Assembly (NCBI GenBank): GCA_030248065.1
Contig: JASAMV010008603.1
Location: 1 to 64,000, forward strand
Direction: 5' to 3'
DNA: 64,000 nt
From: Rhynchonema sp. JSB1_4
Taxonomy: Eukaryota > Nematoda > Chromadorea > Monhysterida > Xyalidae
The notes below the pieces were generated by a model. The model made no database searches. It saw only the letters and a program-made list of their open reading frames with translations, and had not been told where the DNA came from. Below are positions 1 to 34,000 of the stretch, one piece after another. Both the position numbers and the translations under genes were made by a program. How positions within the stretch are numbered: position 1 is the first letter of the stretch; each line of letters begins with the position of its first letter.

Positions 1-239
1 CACACAACCATCCATCCCAAATCACACAGGAGCAGTTCCTGCGGGCGAGGTCAGGGTGTGCTTTACGGTTGGCCTAGTGGTGCCCAAATATAAATTATGC
101 GTTTCATATTTTTCGGCGCCCGTCGGTTCGATAGAGGAATGGCGCACCACAGTTGACTGTCGTCTGTTTGAATGAACGCACTAGACGAACACAACCCCCA
201 AAAACAAAGTAAAGGCAAAAGCAAACAAAGCAAAAGTAC

Positions 240-22159
<21,920 letters not shown>

Positions 22160-22543
22160 CTTTTTTAAATAAAAGTAAAAATAAGCAAGTAAAAATATGG
22201 TTAAAATAAAAGTACCAAGTCGATAAAGGTTAAATCGATACAATTTGACTTTTTTCGTTCGAAGATTTCAGGCAGAGTGTCTGATCATTATGATTAGAAA
22301 CGTGAAATTTACAGCTGGAAATAAAAAGTTGTAATGAGTTCTAGAGCAATTATCTCCAGTGGGAATCATTGAGATAAAGATCAACGACCGAATAGCTTTG
22401 CTTTTACGAACGTTTCTAAAAGTGGCCCTACCCAGATGGCACGTTTAGCGCCACTCTGATTCGTTAAAGACAGCTCGGATCTCTTTTGATAATCATTATT
22501 CTTGACCAGCTTGATAATTCTTGTTGATCGCATCGTTTTCCTC

Positions 22544-23550
22544 GGTTCCGTATCTTTATGGGCCACAGTACTTTTTGGGCCATGTGACCTTTTGGGCCAG
22601 GTACTTTTTGGGCCACGTAAGGTTTCGGATCAGGAACCTTTTGGGCCACGAACCTTTTGGGCCAGGTACCTTTTGGGCCAGGTACTTTTTGGGCCACATG
22701 TGCATGGCGTACTTTTTGGGCCAGGTACCTTTTGGGCCAGATACGTTTTGGGCCAGGTACTTTTTGGGCCACATGTACATGGTGCACTTTTTGCGCCACA
22801 TATGCATGGATAACACGCCGTTCACTATGTACAGTCCGTCCATCAGCTCATGGCACTTTTGTTTGGGAGGTTCAGGTTCCGTTGTGAAAAATTGTTCCTC
22901 CGCAAGGCAATGTTATTGAAAACGGCGAACAAAAATAAAATAAAAACCGATTTCTCTTTCTTTTCTTTTTCGTAAGCCGACCGGAACCGGAACAGCACTG
23001 GATCCTGTCAAGCTTTTCAGCTGACAAAAACTGTCATGAGCTGATGGATGGACTATAGAGCACAGGCATGCACAGGCCTAGAGGTACTTGGCCCAAAAAG
23101 TACACCATGTACATGTGGCCCAAAACGTACCTGGCCCAAAAGGTGTCTGGCCCAGAAAGTACATTTTAAAGTAAATTTTATTTTTGTTCGCCGTTTTCAA
23201 TAACATTGCCTTGCGGAGGAACAATTTTTCACAACGGAACCTGAACCTCCCAAACAAAAGTGTCATGAGCTGATGGACGGACTATACATAGTGAACGGCG
23301 TGTTATCAATGCATATGCAAAGTACGCCATGCATATGTGGCGCAAAAAGTACACCATGTACATGTGGCCCAAAAAGTACCTGGCCCAAAACGTATCTGGC
23401 CCAAAAGGTACCTGGCCCAAAAGGTTCGTGGCCCAAAAGGTTCCTGGTCCGAAACCTTACGTGGCCCAAAAAGTACATGGCCAAAAAGGTCACATGGCCC
23501 AAAAAGTACTGTGGCCCAAAACGTTCACTGGCCCATAAAGATACGGAACC
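22544..23550. mobile_element. hAT-like inverted-repeat element made of GGCCCAAAA repeats, with nested MITE
   Basis: Ends read GGTTCCGTATCTTTATGGGC and its inverse. They are flanked by a perfect 8-bp direct repeat TTTTCCTC (22536-22543 and 23551-23558), the hAT signature. Both arms consist of about 16-bp units of the type AGGTACCTTTTGGGCC interspersed with CACATGTACATGG spacers. Overlapping open frames run through both strands only because the repeat lacks stops. I do not call them genes. A TA-flanked MITE (22830-23057) interrupts it. Confidence 0.8.
22830..23057. mobile_element. TA-flanked MITE (TAGTCC..TCAGCTCATG family), copy 1
   Basis: Ends ACAGTCCGTCCATCAGCTCA and its inverse, with TA at each border. 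The interior contains GTTCCTCCGCAAGGCAATGT and AAGCCGACCGGAACCGG. Same family as 34531-34763; 37250-37581 and 41050-42527 share the ends only. A truncated inverted copy lies at 23175-23284. The TA target suggests a Tc1/mariner-mobilised element. Confidence 0.75.
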
Positions 23551-23559
23551 TTTTCCTCA

Positions 23560-24430
23560 TGAAAACCATTCAACCAACCTCCTCCGTTTCATCCGATTCA
23601 GGTGGTGGTGATTCGGATGTGGTTTGCGAAGAGCTGCTGTCTGACTTCGGCGGCCCCTCGATTTCCGTTGGAGAGGGCATGGTTTCTCAAACAAAACGTT
23701 CCTGCTTTCTGTTACTTCAGATTTTTGTAATTTGTACTATTCTGAAAATATATTTCCGCGCATTGGTAGACATAGCGCATGTACAAAATACCGAGGGTAT
23801 GTGTATACCGCGCTGTGGTAAACACATTTTAGTTGTCAAGAATAATTGTACGGTGCAAAAAATGGAATTTCTGCCGTCAAAAATCCAAAGAAACTCGGAC
23901 AATCAAATCAAAAATAATTGAATTTATGTAGACGCATTAAAATTTTGGTTATGATTGCTGCAGCGGCAATTTTCGTTTACGGATTTTAGCGCGTGACGAT
24001 TATGTATCTTTAGCACGCACCTGCATATACGTCAGACAACAACATAACAACTTGCGCGCGTCACGTATTCAGTATACCCACGCACGTGCGAGTCAAGGGG
24101 CCTATTATTATTTACCTGTTTTTATTGTGAAATGGTTCTGTTACGTGACCCACATTCCGTCCCGGAACGTCGGGCCGAGAAAGTTTTTTTGCAAGCCCAG
24201 AAGAATAAAGCATGAAAAACATTAGTTTCATCGTTCAAACAAGAATATCGGTCCAGGCCCGAAATTCGAACCCCAGAAAAATGTTGGGTCTCAACGGTCG
24301 GGACCGACAAGTTGTATATATCAAGTACCGAGTTTCGTATTGACAGAACCGACCTGCGCATCAATTTACACAATTTTTTTAGGAACTCTTGTGCGCGTTC
24401 GACACCTAAAAAAAAAAATTGAGCCGACAG
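23560..24430. other. Stretch without recognisable gene
   Basis: No exon-like reading frame with family similarity and no clear terminal repeats were seen on either strand. Confidence 0.5.
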
Positions 24431-24435
24431 TATAC

Positions 24436-24757
24436 TACCCCATAGTATGCACAGCCCAGCCCTTTAGTCATCCCTTGTGAAACGTGCACATTTGGCGGGA
24501 TGCACTTTGCTGTCATTATTGGTCCGGGGGGGGGGGGTTGACTTGACTTTTGGAACACGCGATGTGCACATATACCCAGATTGTCCAGCTGGCTGAGGTT
24601 TCACAACTGGATGTCGCTATTGTAGATGACATTTTATGCCAAGTCGAAGTGAAACTCACGTCAAAGCCGCCCCCGACCAATAATGACAGCAAAGTTGCAT
24701 TCCGCCAAAAGTTCATGTTTCAAAAGGGATGACTAGGGGCTGGTTATACTATGGGGC
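24436..24757. mobile_element. Inverted-repeat element, about 320 bp
   Basis: Two arms of about 100 bp match as inverted repeats (ends CCCCATAGTATGC / CCCCATAGTATAA; then AGTCATCCCTTGTGAAAC / AGTCATCCCTTTTGAAAC; then CTGTCATTATTGGTC in both). A G-run follows the left arm. Non-coding MITE. Confidence 0.75.
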
Positions 24758-25681
24758 TCAACTTTATTTGTCAGTCGCACGCGACATCGGTGGTGGGTTA
24801 GAACGCCAATGGGACACCGCTGTCATTACAGCCGTTAAACATCGCCTTACAACCGAGTAATATGACCCACCAACATCCATCACTTTAAGTTTAGAACATT
24901 TGTTCCCACACGGTCTGCTTTGGGGAGTTGAGAAAAAACTTGATTTGGAGAAATACAGTATATTGTATAATACAGTCGGAAATCAAAATATACGGCGGGT
25001 CTACATTAAGGGCAGTGTGCGCCTGTCACTGCCACCATTTTAGGAGAGAATTAATGAATTTGGTACGTGAGCTACCTATACAGCCTTAATAAGAAACAAG
25101 AAATCTGTAGTCTATAATCATGTCGACAATGGTCTTGATTGAAAAAGCTAAAGTGACATCGTGTGGGTAACAATACATAGATAAATATGGAACAATTTTA
25201 CTTTCTTCAGCATTGTGTGCGAACATACCTAGGCAGGTTAGGCACATAGGAAACCAGGTTACTTCTGGCGGACAAAGAATTGGGGCTAAGCGTATAGCTT
25301 CAGGATTGGAGAGAGTGAAACGCTTAACTAGGCCACTGGATAGAGTTGTTAAAATGACTTATATCTATCGCACATACATGACAACATAGATTATGATGAT
25401 CGCAGATTCGTAAATCTGTGTAGCGCACGTGCCAAAATAGTATGACACAACACACAAATAAGGTCCACACACACACGCCAAAGGTGTACTGGCGAGGCTG
25501 AGGTCGAGGTCAACTTTTCGACTTTGCTGCAGGAGCGTTGCAATTTTTACGCGCAGCACATCATTTCCTGTGTGTTGTTGCGTGTTCCTGCCTGGTGCAC
25601 GCATATATGCTCGTCTGTCTTTCTTTTGTGGGCAGATGTTTGGTGCGCGATTGCATGGCACGATTGAATATGGGATACCAC

Positions 25682-26059
25682 CAAAGGCGGATCCAGGGGG
25701 TACAGGGGACATGCCCCCTTTGGTCCATTTGGCCCCTGAAAGGGGGGCACCGTTTCGGAAGAAAGAAGGAAAAAGAACCCCTAAATCGCAGGATTTTTAC
25801 TCTGACACGCTTCAAAAGTCCAAAAATCGCGCGCTTCGCGCGTCAGATACACCCATTTTCAGTGAAATTCGGCTCTCGAGCGCGCAAAAAGTGCCAAAAT
25901 TTCGCAATGTCACATTTTGTGTAATGTTTGGTGTAAACAGCGCGAGATTCTAAACAAGCACTGGATAAAAATGACTTTTCAAAAATTGGAACAAGCACTG
26001 GATAAGAATGACTTTTTGGATTTGGCCCCTCCCTTGGCCAAAAGCTGGATCCGCCGCTG
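25682..26059. mobile_element. hAT-like MITE with perfect 8-bp target duplication
   Basis: Ends CAAAGGCGGATCCAG and CAGCGGCGGATCCAG (inverted), flanked by GATACCAC on both sides (25674-25681, 26060-26067). 378 bp, no transposase. Confidence 0.85.
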
Positions 26060-26449
26060 GATACCACGAGGATAGAGCACAAGTAAAGTGTGTGCTTGGA
26101 GCAGAGATACACTACTGTATTGGTTGCATCTCATGGCTGCTTTTCGCATGACATATGAGATAGTCATGCTACATTCATGCGACAGATATATCCGCAATCA
26201 CTGAATCTACTGAATCACGCGAAAAACATGTGAGTCTATGCGAAGTATGTGCCGCCTGGAGACAGTGGGCGGAGTTTCAGTTATCGGTGCACTACTGCAC
26301 GTCTTTTGGCGGATACAGCCAAATCTCGACATTGAGTGAACAGAACGAAATGCAAGTTTTTGTACACAGCACCGCATGTGGTATTGGGGGTTCACCAATG
26401 TATGTATGTATGTATGTGTTGGTCTGTGAAGAAGTCGGCTCTGCTCTGA

Positions 26450-26755
26450 GGCTGTGAGCAGATAAACGCGGAATGCGGAAATTGGTGAGCAGATAAACGC
26501 GGAATGGCAGATTTCTGCATTCCGCATTCCGCGTTTATCTGCTCACCTTTGCGGAATGGTGCGTGCTTGGGTGACGATCACAACTTCCAGCGTGCTGACC
26601 TCAAAATGTTGCGTGTTAACGCAAACAGCAACTGAGATGTTTGACCAAAAGCATAAATTTACTTGCAGAAATTCGAAATTCCGCAAAGGTGAGCAGATAA
26701 ACGCGGAGTGCGGAATGCAGAAATCTGCCATTCCGCGTTTATCTGCTCACAGCCT
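26450..26755. mobile_element. Palindromic MITE with GCAGATAAACGCGGAATG repeats
   Basis: Ends AGGCTGTGAGCAGATAAACG in inverted orientation. Internal extra copies of GTGAGCAGATAAACGCGG form smaller hairpins at 26485-26550 and 26685-26755. Confidence 0.75.
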
Positions 26756-27819
26756 AACCGCCATATACTGTTTATGTGCGTGCCAATGCAGGAGATAATG
26801 TGCTTTTTTTGGTATCGGTGTGCGGTGATTTGAATTCTCGCGCACAAATTGAGCAATACTGAGCATGAGAAACAGAAGAAAATGAAAATAAGTTTGATTT
26901 ATACGTTCTGCAAGATTACTGTTTGCTCGTTGAACTTGGTTTCGTATAATGTTTTTTTTGCGCAGACACATTGGCGAATGCAGTCGTGTAACTAATGTAA
27001 GTCGAAACTGACATTAGTCCAAACGGCACAATATTAACTTAGTTTGCTATAATTACATCCCAAAAATAGTTTTGCAGTGTCAGTCAGTTAGAAAATGAAT
27101 TTAGACCGGAAATACCCATCGTGGGAAAAAGACGTAGGGCAAGAAACAGGTTGCATGTCCTTTAAATCGGCAGCGAAGCATCTAAATTACAAGCAACGAT
27201 TGGTGTTTGTTAACGGAACTTGATTTGAACAAGGTCTTTCTCGCTCTTTTATGTGTGTGGCATACGTGTGAGTGTTGCACTTAGTGCAACACCTGCTCTT
27301 TCATGAATAATTGTTGCGTAGTCAGTTTTGTCAGTCATTTTGCCCCAGTCGCGGTTTTTCGTATGATACACAAACGCGAAACTGACAAAACCACCCCAAT
27401 CCGAAACCAATGTCGTAGCCCTGAACCTGAACCTGAGTGTGAGCCGCCAAACATGCATACAAATCTAGCGCGAGGCAGTGCAGTGTTTTTTTTTGGAAAT
27501 AATTCATTAGACTGATTTGTGTGTACATAACCTGCCTTTGTGAAGCGTTTGAGACAGATATTGCCTCGTGATGAAAACGGTGCCTCAGAGAACGAGCCGT
27601 GTTTCAGAGAGGTAGGCGCAATGAAACGCCACCTTACGGGCTTGGTCAGGTGATATCAAAGGTTCAGGTTGTGTTCGTTTTCATCCAGACGACAAACAAA
27701 AATAATACTACAGTATATTTAACACGCAACACTGAAGCAGCACGCGGTTTTGAGCTGACTGGAGGGCGTGTGGCACGCCAATTGGTCAACATGATTCGCA
27801 GTGAAAGGAAAATGGTAGT
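26756..27819. other. Intergenic stretch before the galactosyltransferase
   Basis: No gene recognised. Includes a small inverted pair ACTAATGT/ACATTAGT near 26,990 and short frames without similarity. The 3' end of the minus-strand galactosyltransferase transcript enters at about 27,820. Confidence 0.5.
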
Positions 27820-27825
27820 TTTATT
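27820..27825 (-). terminator. Polyadenylation signal AATAAA after terminal exon B
   Basis: AATAAA on the minus strand, about 26 nt past the stop codon of the galactosyltransferase terminal exon B. Confidence 0.6.
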
Positions 27826-27850
27826 CAATATTCAAAAGCAGCAAAAACCG

Positions 27851-28091
27851 TCACGTATCCAAGACACCGGGAAGCAAATCCACGACAACTTCATGATACA
27901 GTCGATGATATAATCGTTTCATCACACGATACTTAAGTGAATTGAGCCCATCATGCAGCCATAGCGTCCGAGTGAACTTTAATTGGGTGTATCGCATTTC
28001 GTTAAGTGTCTTCGGCCCGGCATGACGAATCATCGTGTAGCGACCAATCGTGCTGGGGAGGCGCTGACCGGTCTGGTTCGATAGGCACACC
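27851..28091 (-). CDS. Galactosyltransferase terminal exon B
   Basis: Opens after GTGTTTTAG with one base that completes AG from exon 29338-29216. It reads RVCLSNQTGQRLPS, then GRYTMIRH (metal-binding methionine/histidine), then WLHDGLNSLKYRVMKR and HEVVVDL, and a stop. DGLNSL is the canonical acceptor-side motif of the family, so this is the more conventional C-terminus of the two. Confidence 0.88.
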
Positions 28092-31000
28092 CTAAAACAC
28101 GATGCAAGAAAGTCACTCGAGCTGCATGAACGGTAGATTTTATGTTTTCTCGAATTATTTTTATTGTCGAGTTGTTGGCTTGGCTGCGTGATGGGCCCAT
28201 TTCAATAACCAACAGATAACAATGTTAACAATTCGCGCTGATAAAATGCTTGAATGAATGCACGACTGCTGTAGTGGTGTTGTTGGTGGCACAGCGGTGA
28301 AAGCACAGCCGCAATTTTTACTTTAAACCTGCTGTGAATGTTAGGCTCAGACGTAAAATTCTTCCACGCCTCCTGATTTCTAGCTAAGGAATTCATGTAC
28401 GGCAGTCATGGTTATTTTTGAAATGCACACTGCAAGCTCTGGTTCGACAAGCCCGTTCGAGATTGTCCGTCACGAGTTTAATTTCATACTGGAAATAAAT
28501 CCCTGCATATCAAGCGCACAACATCACGATTTATTGTTCATCATGTCGATTGGCGGCTGCAAATCAACGACGACCTCGGTATACAAATGTTTCACCCTTC
28601 TGTCGCGCGCCGTATAGTTGACATCTCTCAACCCTTCGAACTGCCAGCGTTTCTTGGCCGCACGCAGCAGCTTCATATGGTCGCCGCCCGTTGGATTGTT
28701 GCCGCGGTCACGACCGTGACGGATCATCGAATACTGACCCAGCGACTTGGGCACGCGTTGTGCGTGTTGACCCGATGAACGCACTCTGTGCTTGGTGATG
28801 TTTAATGGATTTGGTGAATTATATATATAACAAACTGCTCATCATCGCTTGACATCCTGGCAAGTGTACAGTGTTTCTTTCAGAATTGTGTCAATCTCGA
28901 AACCAAAAAAATTAACCAACGGACATGCAGAAACACAGTGCGCGCTGGTCTGAAGTCTCTGATACTAGCTCGTGACCTTTCATCGTAAATACTTACCACA
29001 CAGCACAACCATCAGAACTTGAAGGCAAGCCCAATGGGTACGGCCAACGTTGGACTTCGCTCTACGGCTTGGCAAAGACAAATGTGCATGTTTTGCGACA
29101 AAGCAGGGCAAAACTTTAAAAACCAGAGCAAAATCTGGGGTCGGTATAGGGAATGCGAGCGAGGTGCTAGTGCGTGCCTTTAAAATTGACACGGCGTTCT
29201 TTTGATTGGTCTAACCTCGCCCAGGCATCGTCATCCTCGCCTCCCCAGCCCCAATAGCTGTTCGAGAAACCGTTCATGCGTTTGAATTGATGCGGCGTGA
29301 ATGCACAAACGCCGCCGAAATAAGACCCGTATGGCAGGCTGAAATTCAAGTATTTAAGTGTATCGTGAATTCATTATTTGGTGCGGTCGATTTTGAGACA
29401 AACGTCATGTGTGTGCTGAACGTCGCAACTGGGACTTGTTAGCACACTATTGGGCGGACAGGCATTTGAGCAAAGCCAGTTTGAGCTTGTGAGAAAGAGC
29501 AGAACCTAACAACGAATAGGCCTAAGCCTAAGCCGAAACACAAAACTAGTCCTAAGTGTTAGTCTAAGCCTAAGCCTAAGCCTGATACAAAATCAGACTA
29601 AGCATAAGCCGTTGGAAGAAAGTGCTCTGCTCTTTAGGTCCTGCTCTTTTCACTTGCTCAAAGTGGTCTTGCTCAAACCTGCTTTGACCAATCGTCCGGC
29701 CACCAACAATTGCTGCCCGGTATTTAAGTGAGTATTATTATCTGGAGCCAACATGGTGATACATGGAGCGTCTTAATTAACCAACTTTTGATTGTTTGCT
29801 ACAAGATGTGTACCGCACTTCTCCTAAGAGAACTTAAGAGCTTCCGTTTTTCAGCCATATAGATTCTTTTTTGCGAAGTGCTTCCGTATTAGAGGGACAT
29901 TGAGGGCTTATCAGTGCCTTCGTGCTGTGCAACGTCCAAGAACAGAAATAGAAGCGAAAATACGCACGCGACACGCACCCCCATTTATACTTGTCCATGG
30001 CAGCGATCATATGGAGCGGTCCTCTGGTTGAGCAATTATAAGGCACACCGGCGACCACTGGCAGCAGGTCGACGTCATGAAATACGAAACACGAGAAATT
30101 CCCATGTTTGGTTGCTTCGACATAACCGACGTTCATCAGTTTGGCTCGGTTGAACGCTTGCGATGCCACCTGGCATTTAGACGATTGTTAAATATCTTGC
30201 ATAGTTATGAGTTGTGCAGGGTACTTTCGATGCACACACGTGGTGACGAGCCAGGTCATCGTCAGCGCGAATGGACCAGTTAGCCACTAGTGACGCAAAA
30301 AAAACCGGTAAGAATTGCTTGCATCAAATTTTATCCTGGTTCTATGTTCGTTTTGGCAATGGCAAGTGTTAATTTTGCATTGGATCTGTCTTGGTCACCA
30401 CCTCGTCCCTTCACGAGCCGGTTGTGACCGTCATTCCGGTCCCTTCCCGGTCACCTAGTGACCGTCATTCCGGTCCCTTCCTGGTCGCCTAGTGACCGTC
30501 ATTCCGGTCCCTTCCCGGTCACCTAGTGACCGTCATTCCGGTCCCTTCCCGGTCACCTAGTGACCGTCATTCCGGTCCCTTCCCGGTCACCTAGTGACCG
30601 TCATTCCGGTCCCTTCCCGGTCACCTAGTGACCGTCATTCCGGTCCCTTCCCGGTCACCTAGTGACCGTCATTCCGGTCCCTTCCTGGTCGCCTAGTGAC
30701 CGTCATTCCGGTCCCTTCCCGGTCACCTAGTGACCGTCATTCCGGTCCCTTCCTGGTCGCCTAGTGACCGTCATTCCGGTTCCTTCCTGGTCGCCTAGTG
30801 ACCGTCATTCCGGTTCCTTCCTGGTCGCCTAGTGACCGTCATTCTGGTCCCTTTCTGGTCGCCTAGTGACCGTCATTCCGGTCAATTCCTGGTCGCCTAG
30901 TGACCGTCATTCCGGTTCCTTCCTGGTCGCCTAGTGACCGTCATTCCGGTCCCTTCCTGGTCACCTAGTGACCGTCATTCCGGTTCCTTCCTGGTCGCCT

Positions 31001-34000
31001 AGTGACCGTCATTCCGGTCCCTTCCTGGTCGCCTAGTGACCGTCATTCCGGTCCCTTCCCGGTCACCTAGTGACCGTCATTCCGGTCCCTTCCCGGTCAC
31101 CTAGTGACCGTCATTCCGGTCCCTTCCTGGTCGCCTAGTGACCGTCATTCCGGTCCCTTCCTGGTCACCTAGTGACCGTCATTCCGGTCCCTTCCTGGTC
31201 GCCTAGTGACCGTCATTCCGGTCCCTTCCTGGTCACCTAGTGACCGTCATTCCGGTTCCTTCCTGGTCGCCTAGTGACCGTCATACCGGTCCCTTCCTGG
31301 TCACCTAATGACCGTCATTCCGGTCCCTTCCTGGTCGCCTAGTGACCGTCATTCCGGTCCCTTCCCGGTCACCTAGTGACCGTCATTCCGGTCCCTTCCC
31401 GGTCACCTAGTGACCGGGATTCCGGTCCCTTCCTGGTCGAATAGTGACCGTCATTCCGGTCCCCTACCGGTCACCTAGTGTCCGTCATTCCGGTCCCTTA
31501 CCGGTCACCTAGTGTCCGTCATTCCGGTCCCTTCCCGGTCACCTAGTGACCGTCATTCCGGTCCCTTCCCGGTCACCTAGTGACCGTCATTCCGGTCCCT
31601 TCCCGGTCACCTAGTGACCGGGATTCCGGTCCCTTCCTGGTCGCCTAGTGACCGTCATTCCGGTCCCTTACCGGTCACCTAGTGACCGTCATTCCGGTCC
31701 CTTACCGGTCACCTAGTGTCCGTCATTCCGGTCCCTTCCCGGTCACCTAGTGTCCGTCATTCCGGTCCCTCCCGGTCACCTAGTGTCCGTCATTCCGGTC
31801 CCTTCCCGGTCACTTAGTGACCGTCATTCCGGTTCCTTCCCGGTCACCTAGTGACCGTCATTCCGGTCCCTTCCCGGTGGCATAGTGACCGTCATATTCC
31901 GGTCCCTTCCCGGCCGCATAGTGACCGTCATTTCGTGACTGCGCTCGTATAAAGCAGTCGATGATCTATGCGAGAACGGTAGTCCTTTCTCGTACACATT
32001 GGTTGGGAAAACGAACAATCGCAGTTTTGCGTTTCAGGGTTTGTAACTCCATTTTAAGCTTCGAGACACATATATAAGCATCCAAAACGGCCACATGACA
32101 AGGTCAAGGGATTTGGTGCTGATCACCGGCTACGTTGATAAAGCACTTAATCTGATGATGGTCACCTGATGAACAACAAATATCCTGTAGTGTAACTGGT
32201 TGCGCTGCAGGAACGGATGCATGTGATTGAGAAACACCCTCAAATGCGCATCGCGGTCTCGGAACGGTATGATGACGGCGACGCTGGCGACGGGCACGCA
32301 GTCAGTTGGCCACCACTCGCCACCTGTTGAATGAGTCACTGTTGTCATTGTGACAAAGTGCACTGGGTGCTGTCTTGTGGACGTCCATTGCACAAAAGAT
32401 GATTGATGAATAACGCTACGATCTAGCCTTGTGGGCACGCATTGTGTTAGATCTGTGGATGCAGTTTCGGCCCATAATGCCAGACTGCCTGTCATTGACA
32501 AGGTCCATGGCGCCATTGCAGTCTGGCATTATGGGCCGAAACTGCATCCACAGATCTATCACAATGCGTGCCCACAAGACTAAATCGTATCGTTGTTATT
32601 ATTACTGCATTTGGCGCAACGCGCCACTTGCGTGAAGATTGTTTTCCAGATGAGACTCGCGAGTTGTGCTGCCTGAGACCGCGGCTCACTTTAATCTTCT
32701 TTTATATTGTAATGGTTATTTTTGCATTATGATCCCGTATCGTAGCGGAACCTAATTTAAGGAGGAGAGATCACGCTCGATTTCAACTTTTGGCTGAATC
32801 CGAAGATGTGCTTCTGTTTTTTTCAAACTTCCAAGAATCTGGCGATTGCCCCGCGATCCCCAAAGTTGTCAGGCGTTACGGGCAGAAACAGCAACGTGTA
32901 CGCAGCGGTCTCAATGCATCTTATCGTCTGACCCTTTGGCCCACAACCAGAGATATGTATAACATTGAGCAACTGAAACACGTTCCAAGAATTGTGCAAC
33001 GATAACGAATTAACGACACCCATACCACGTTTGCTCGTGTGTACCCCGTCCGATCTGGCAGGCTAAGCAGTGTTTGGCCTGGTTAGTTCTGGGATCAACC
33101 CCCAGCGGACGGAGCAACATCAAAGTGGTGTCGTGGGTCAACTCAGCCTTCCATCCCTGAGAAGGGTCGGTAAATGGGAAGCAGCAATTGCTGCGGGTAA
33201 CAGGCACCTACCCATTAGAGTCACCGGCAACGGGTTGTTGGTAGGTCCCTCGCGGAGCCTAAATTCTGCGGAACGCCTTTACCTTTTATAGCGTAAACAT
33301 GGTTCCGTGGAGGATGCCTTCGTGAAAATGTCAAGTGAGACTTAACAAACTCAAGTGCCAATAGTTTATCCAAATCATTGAAAATAACCAATTTCTCACC
33401 TGTTTTCCTGACTTCTATGGTTTGTTCTAGCTCCTCAATGGTCGCAATCGTTCGGTTGATTGAGATGTGGGACGTGGCATCTGTAGAAATGAAAAAAAGT
33501 GTGGTTTGGGGTTGGAGAATGGTTTTCGCAAAAAAAGTTAAAATTTTGGTGTCAGTAGCTATAGTTCACTCACACACATTTTAAATCCAGCCATTTAAGA
33601 TCGTCAATTCGCAGCATGACAGGAGCCGAGCACCAGGTCAAAAATCGAATAACTACGAAAGTTAGGGCACTTGTGATGGTGAGGGCTACAACGAGCAGGC
33701 GCTTCACGCCAAACACTCGCACCAAATGACTGAAGAAGCCTTTAGTCCGTAGTCGCAAAGCCATTGTATAATCCGCACAGGTAGCAGTGGTCATGTGCAT
33801 CTTGTGGAGCAGCGGAGGGCTTCAGCTCGTCACAATAGTTGAATAATATCTGTATTTCCCGATGCTCTTGTGGACGTGGTTTTTGGTCATTATGTTGAAT
33901 TGAATCCTTTCGACCGCTTTACCACACATGTTTTTACTCCCGTAACGTTTCGTGACCGACTGAGGAGACCAACCCCTGCAAAATTGAGGTTTCCCTTGAG

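Noticed and set aside
22502..23921. Several long overlapping open frames (GPGTFWARYFLG-type and AQKVPGPK-type)
   Set aside because: They are translations of a 16-bp minisatellite lacking stops, open on both strands, within a transposon-like element.
30422..31931. Regular repeat-spacer look of a CRISPR array
   Set aside because: Units are contiguous 34-mers without unique spacers, in an intron of an animal gene; it is a satellite.
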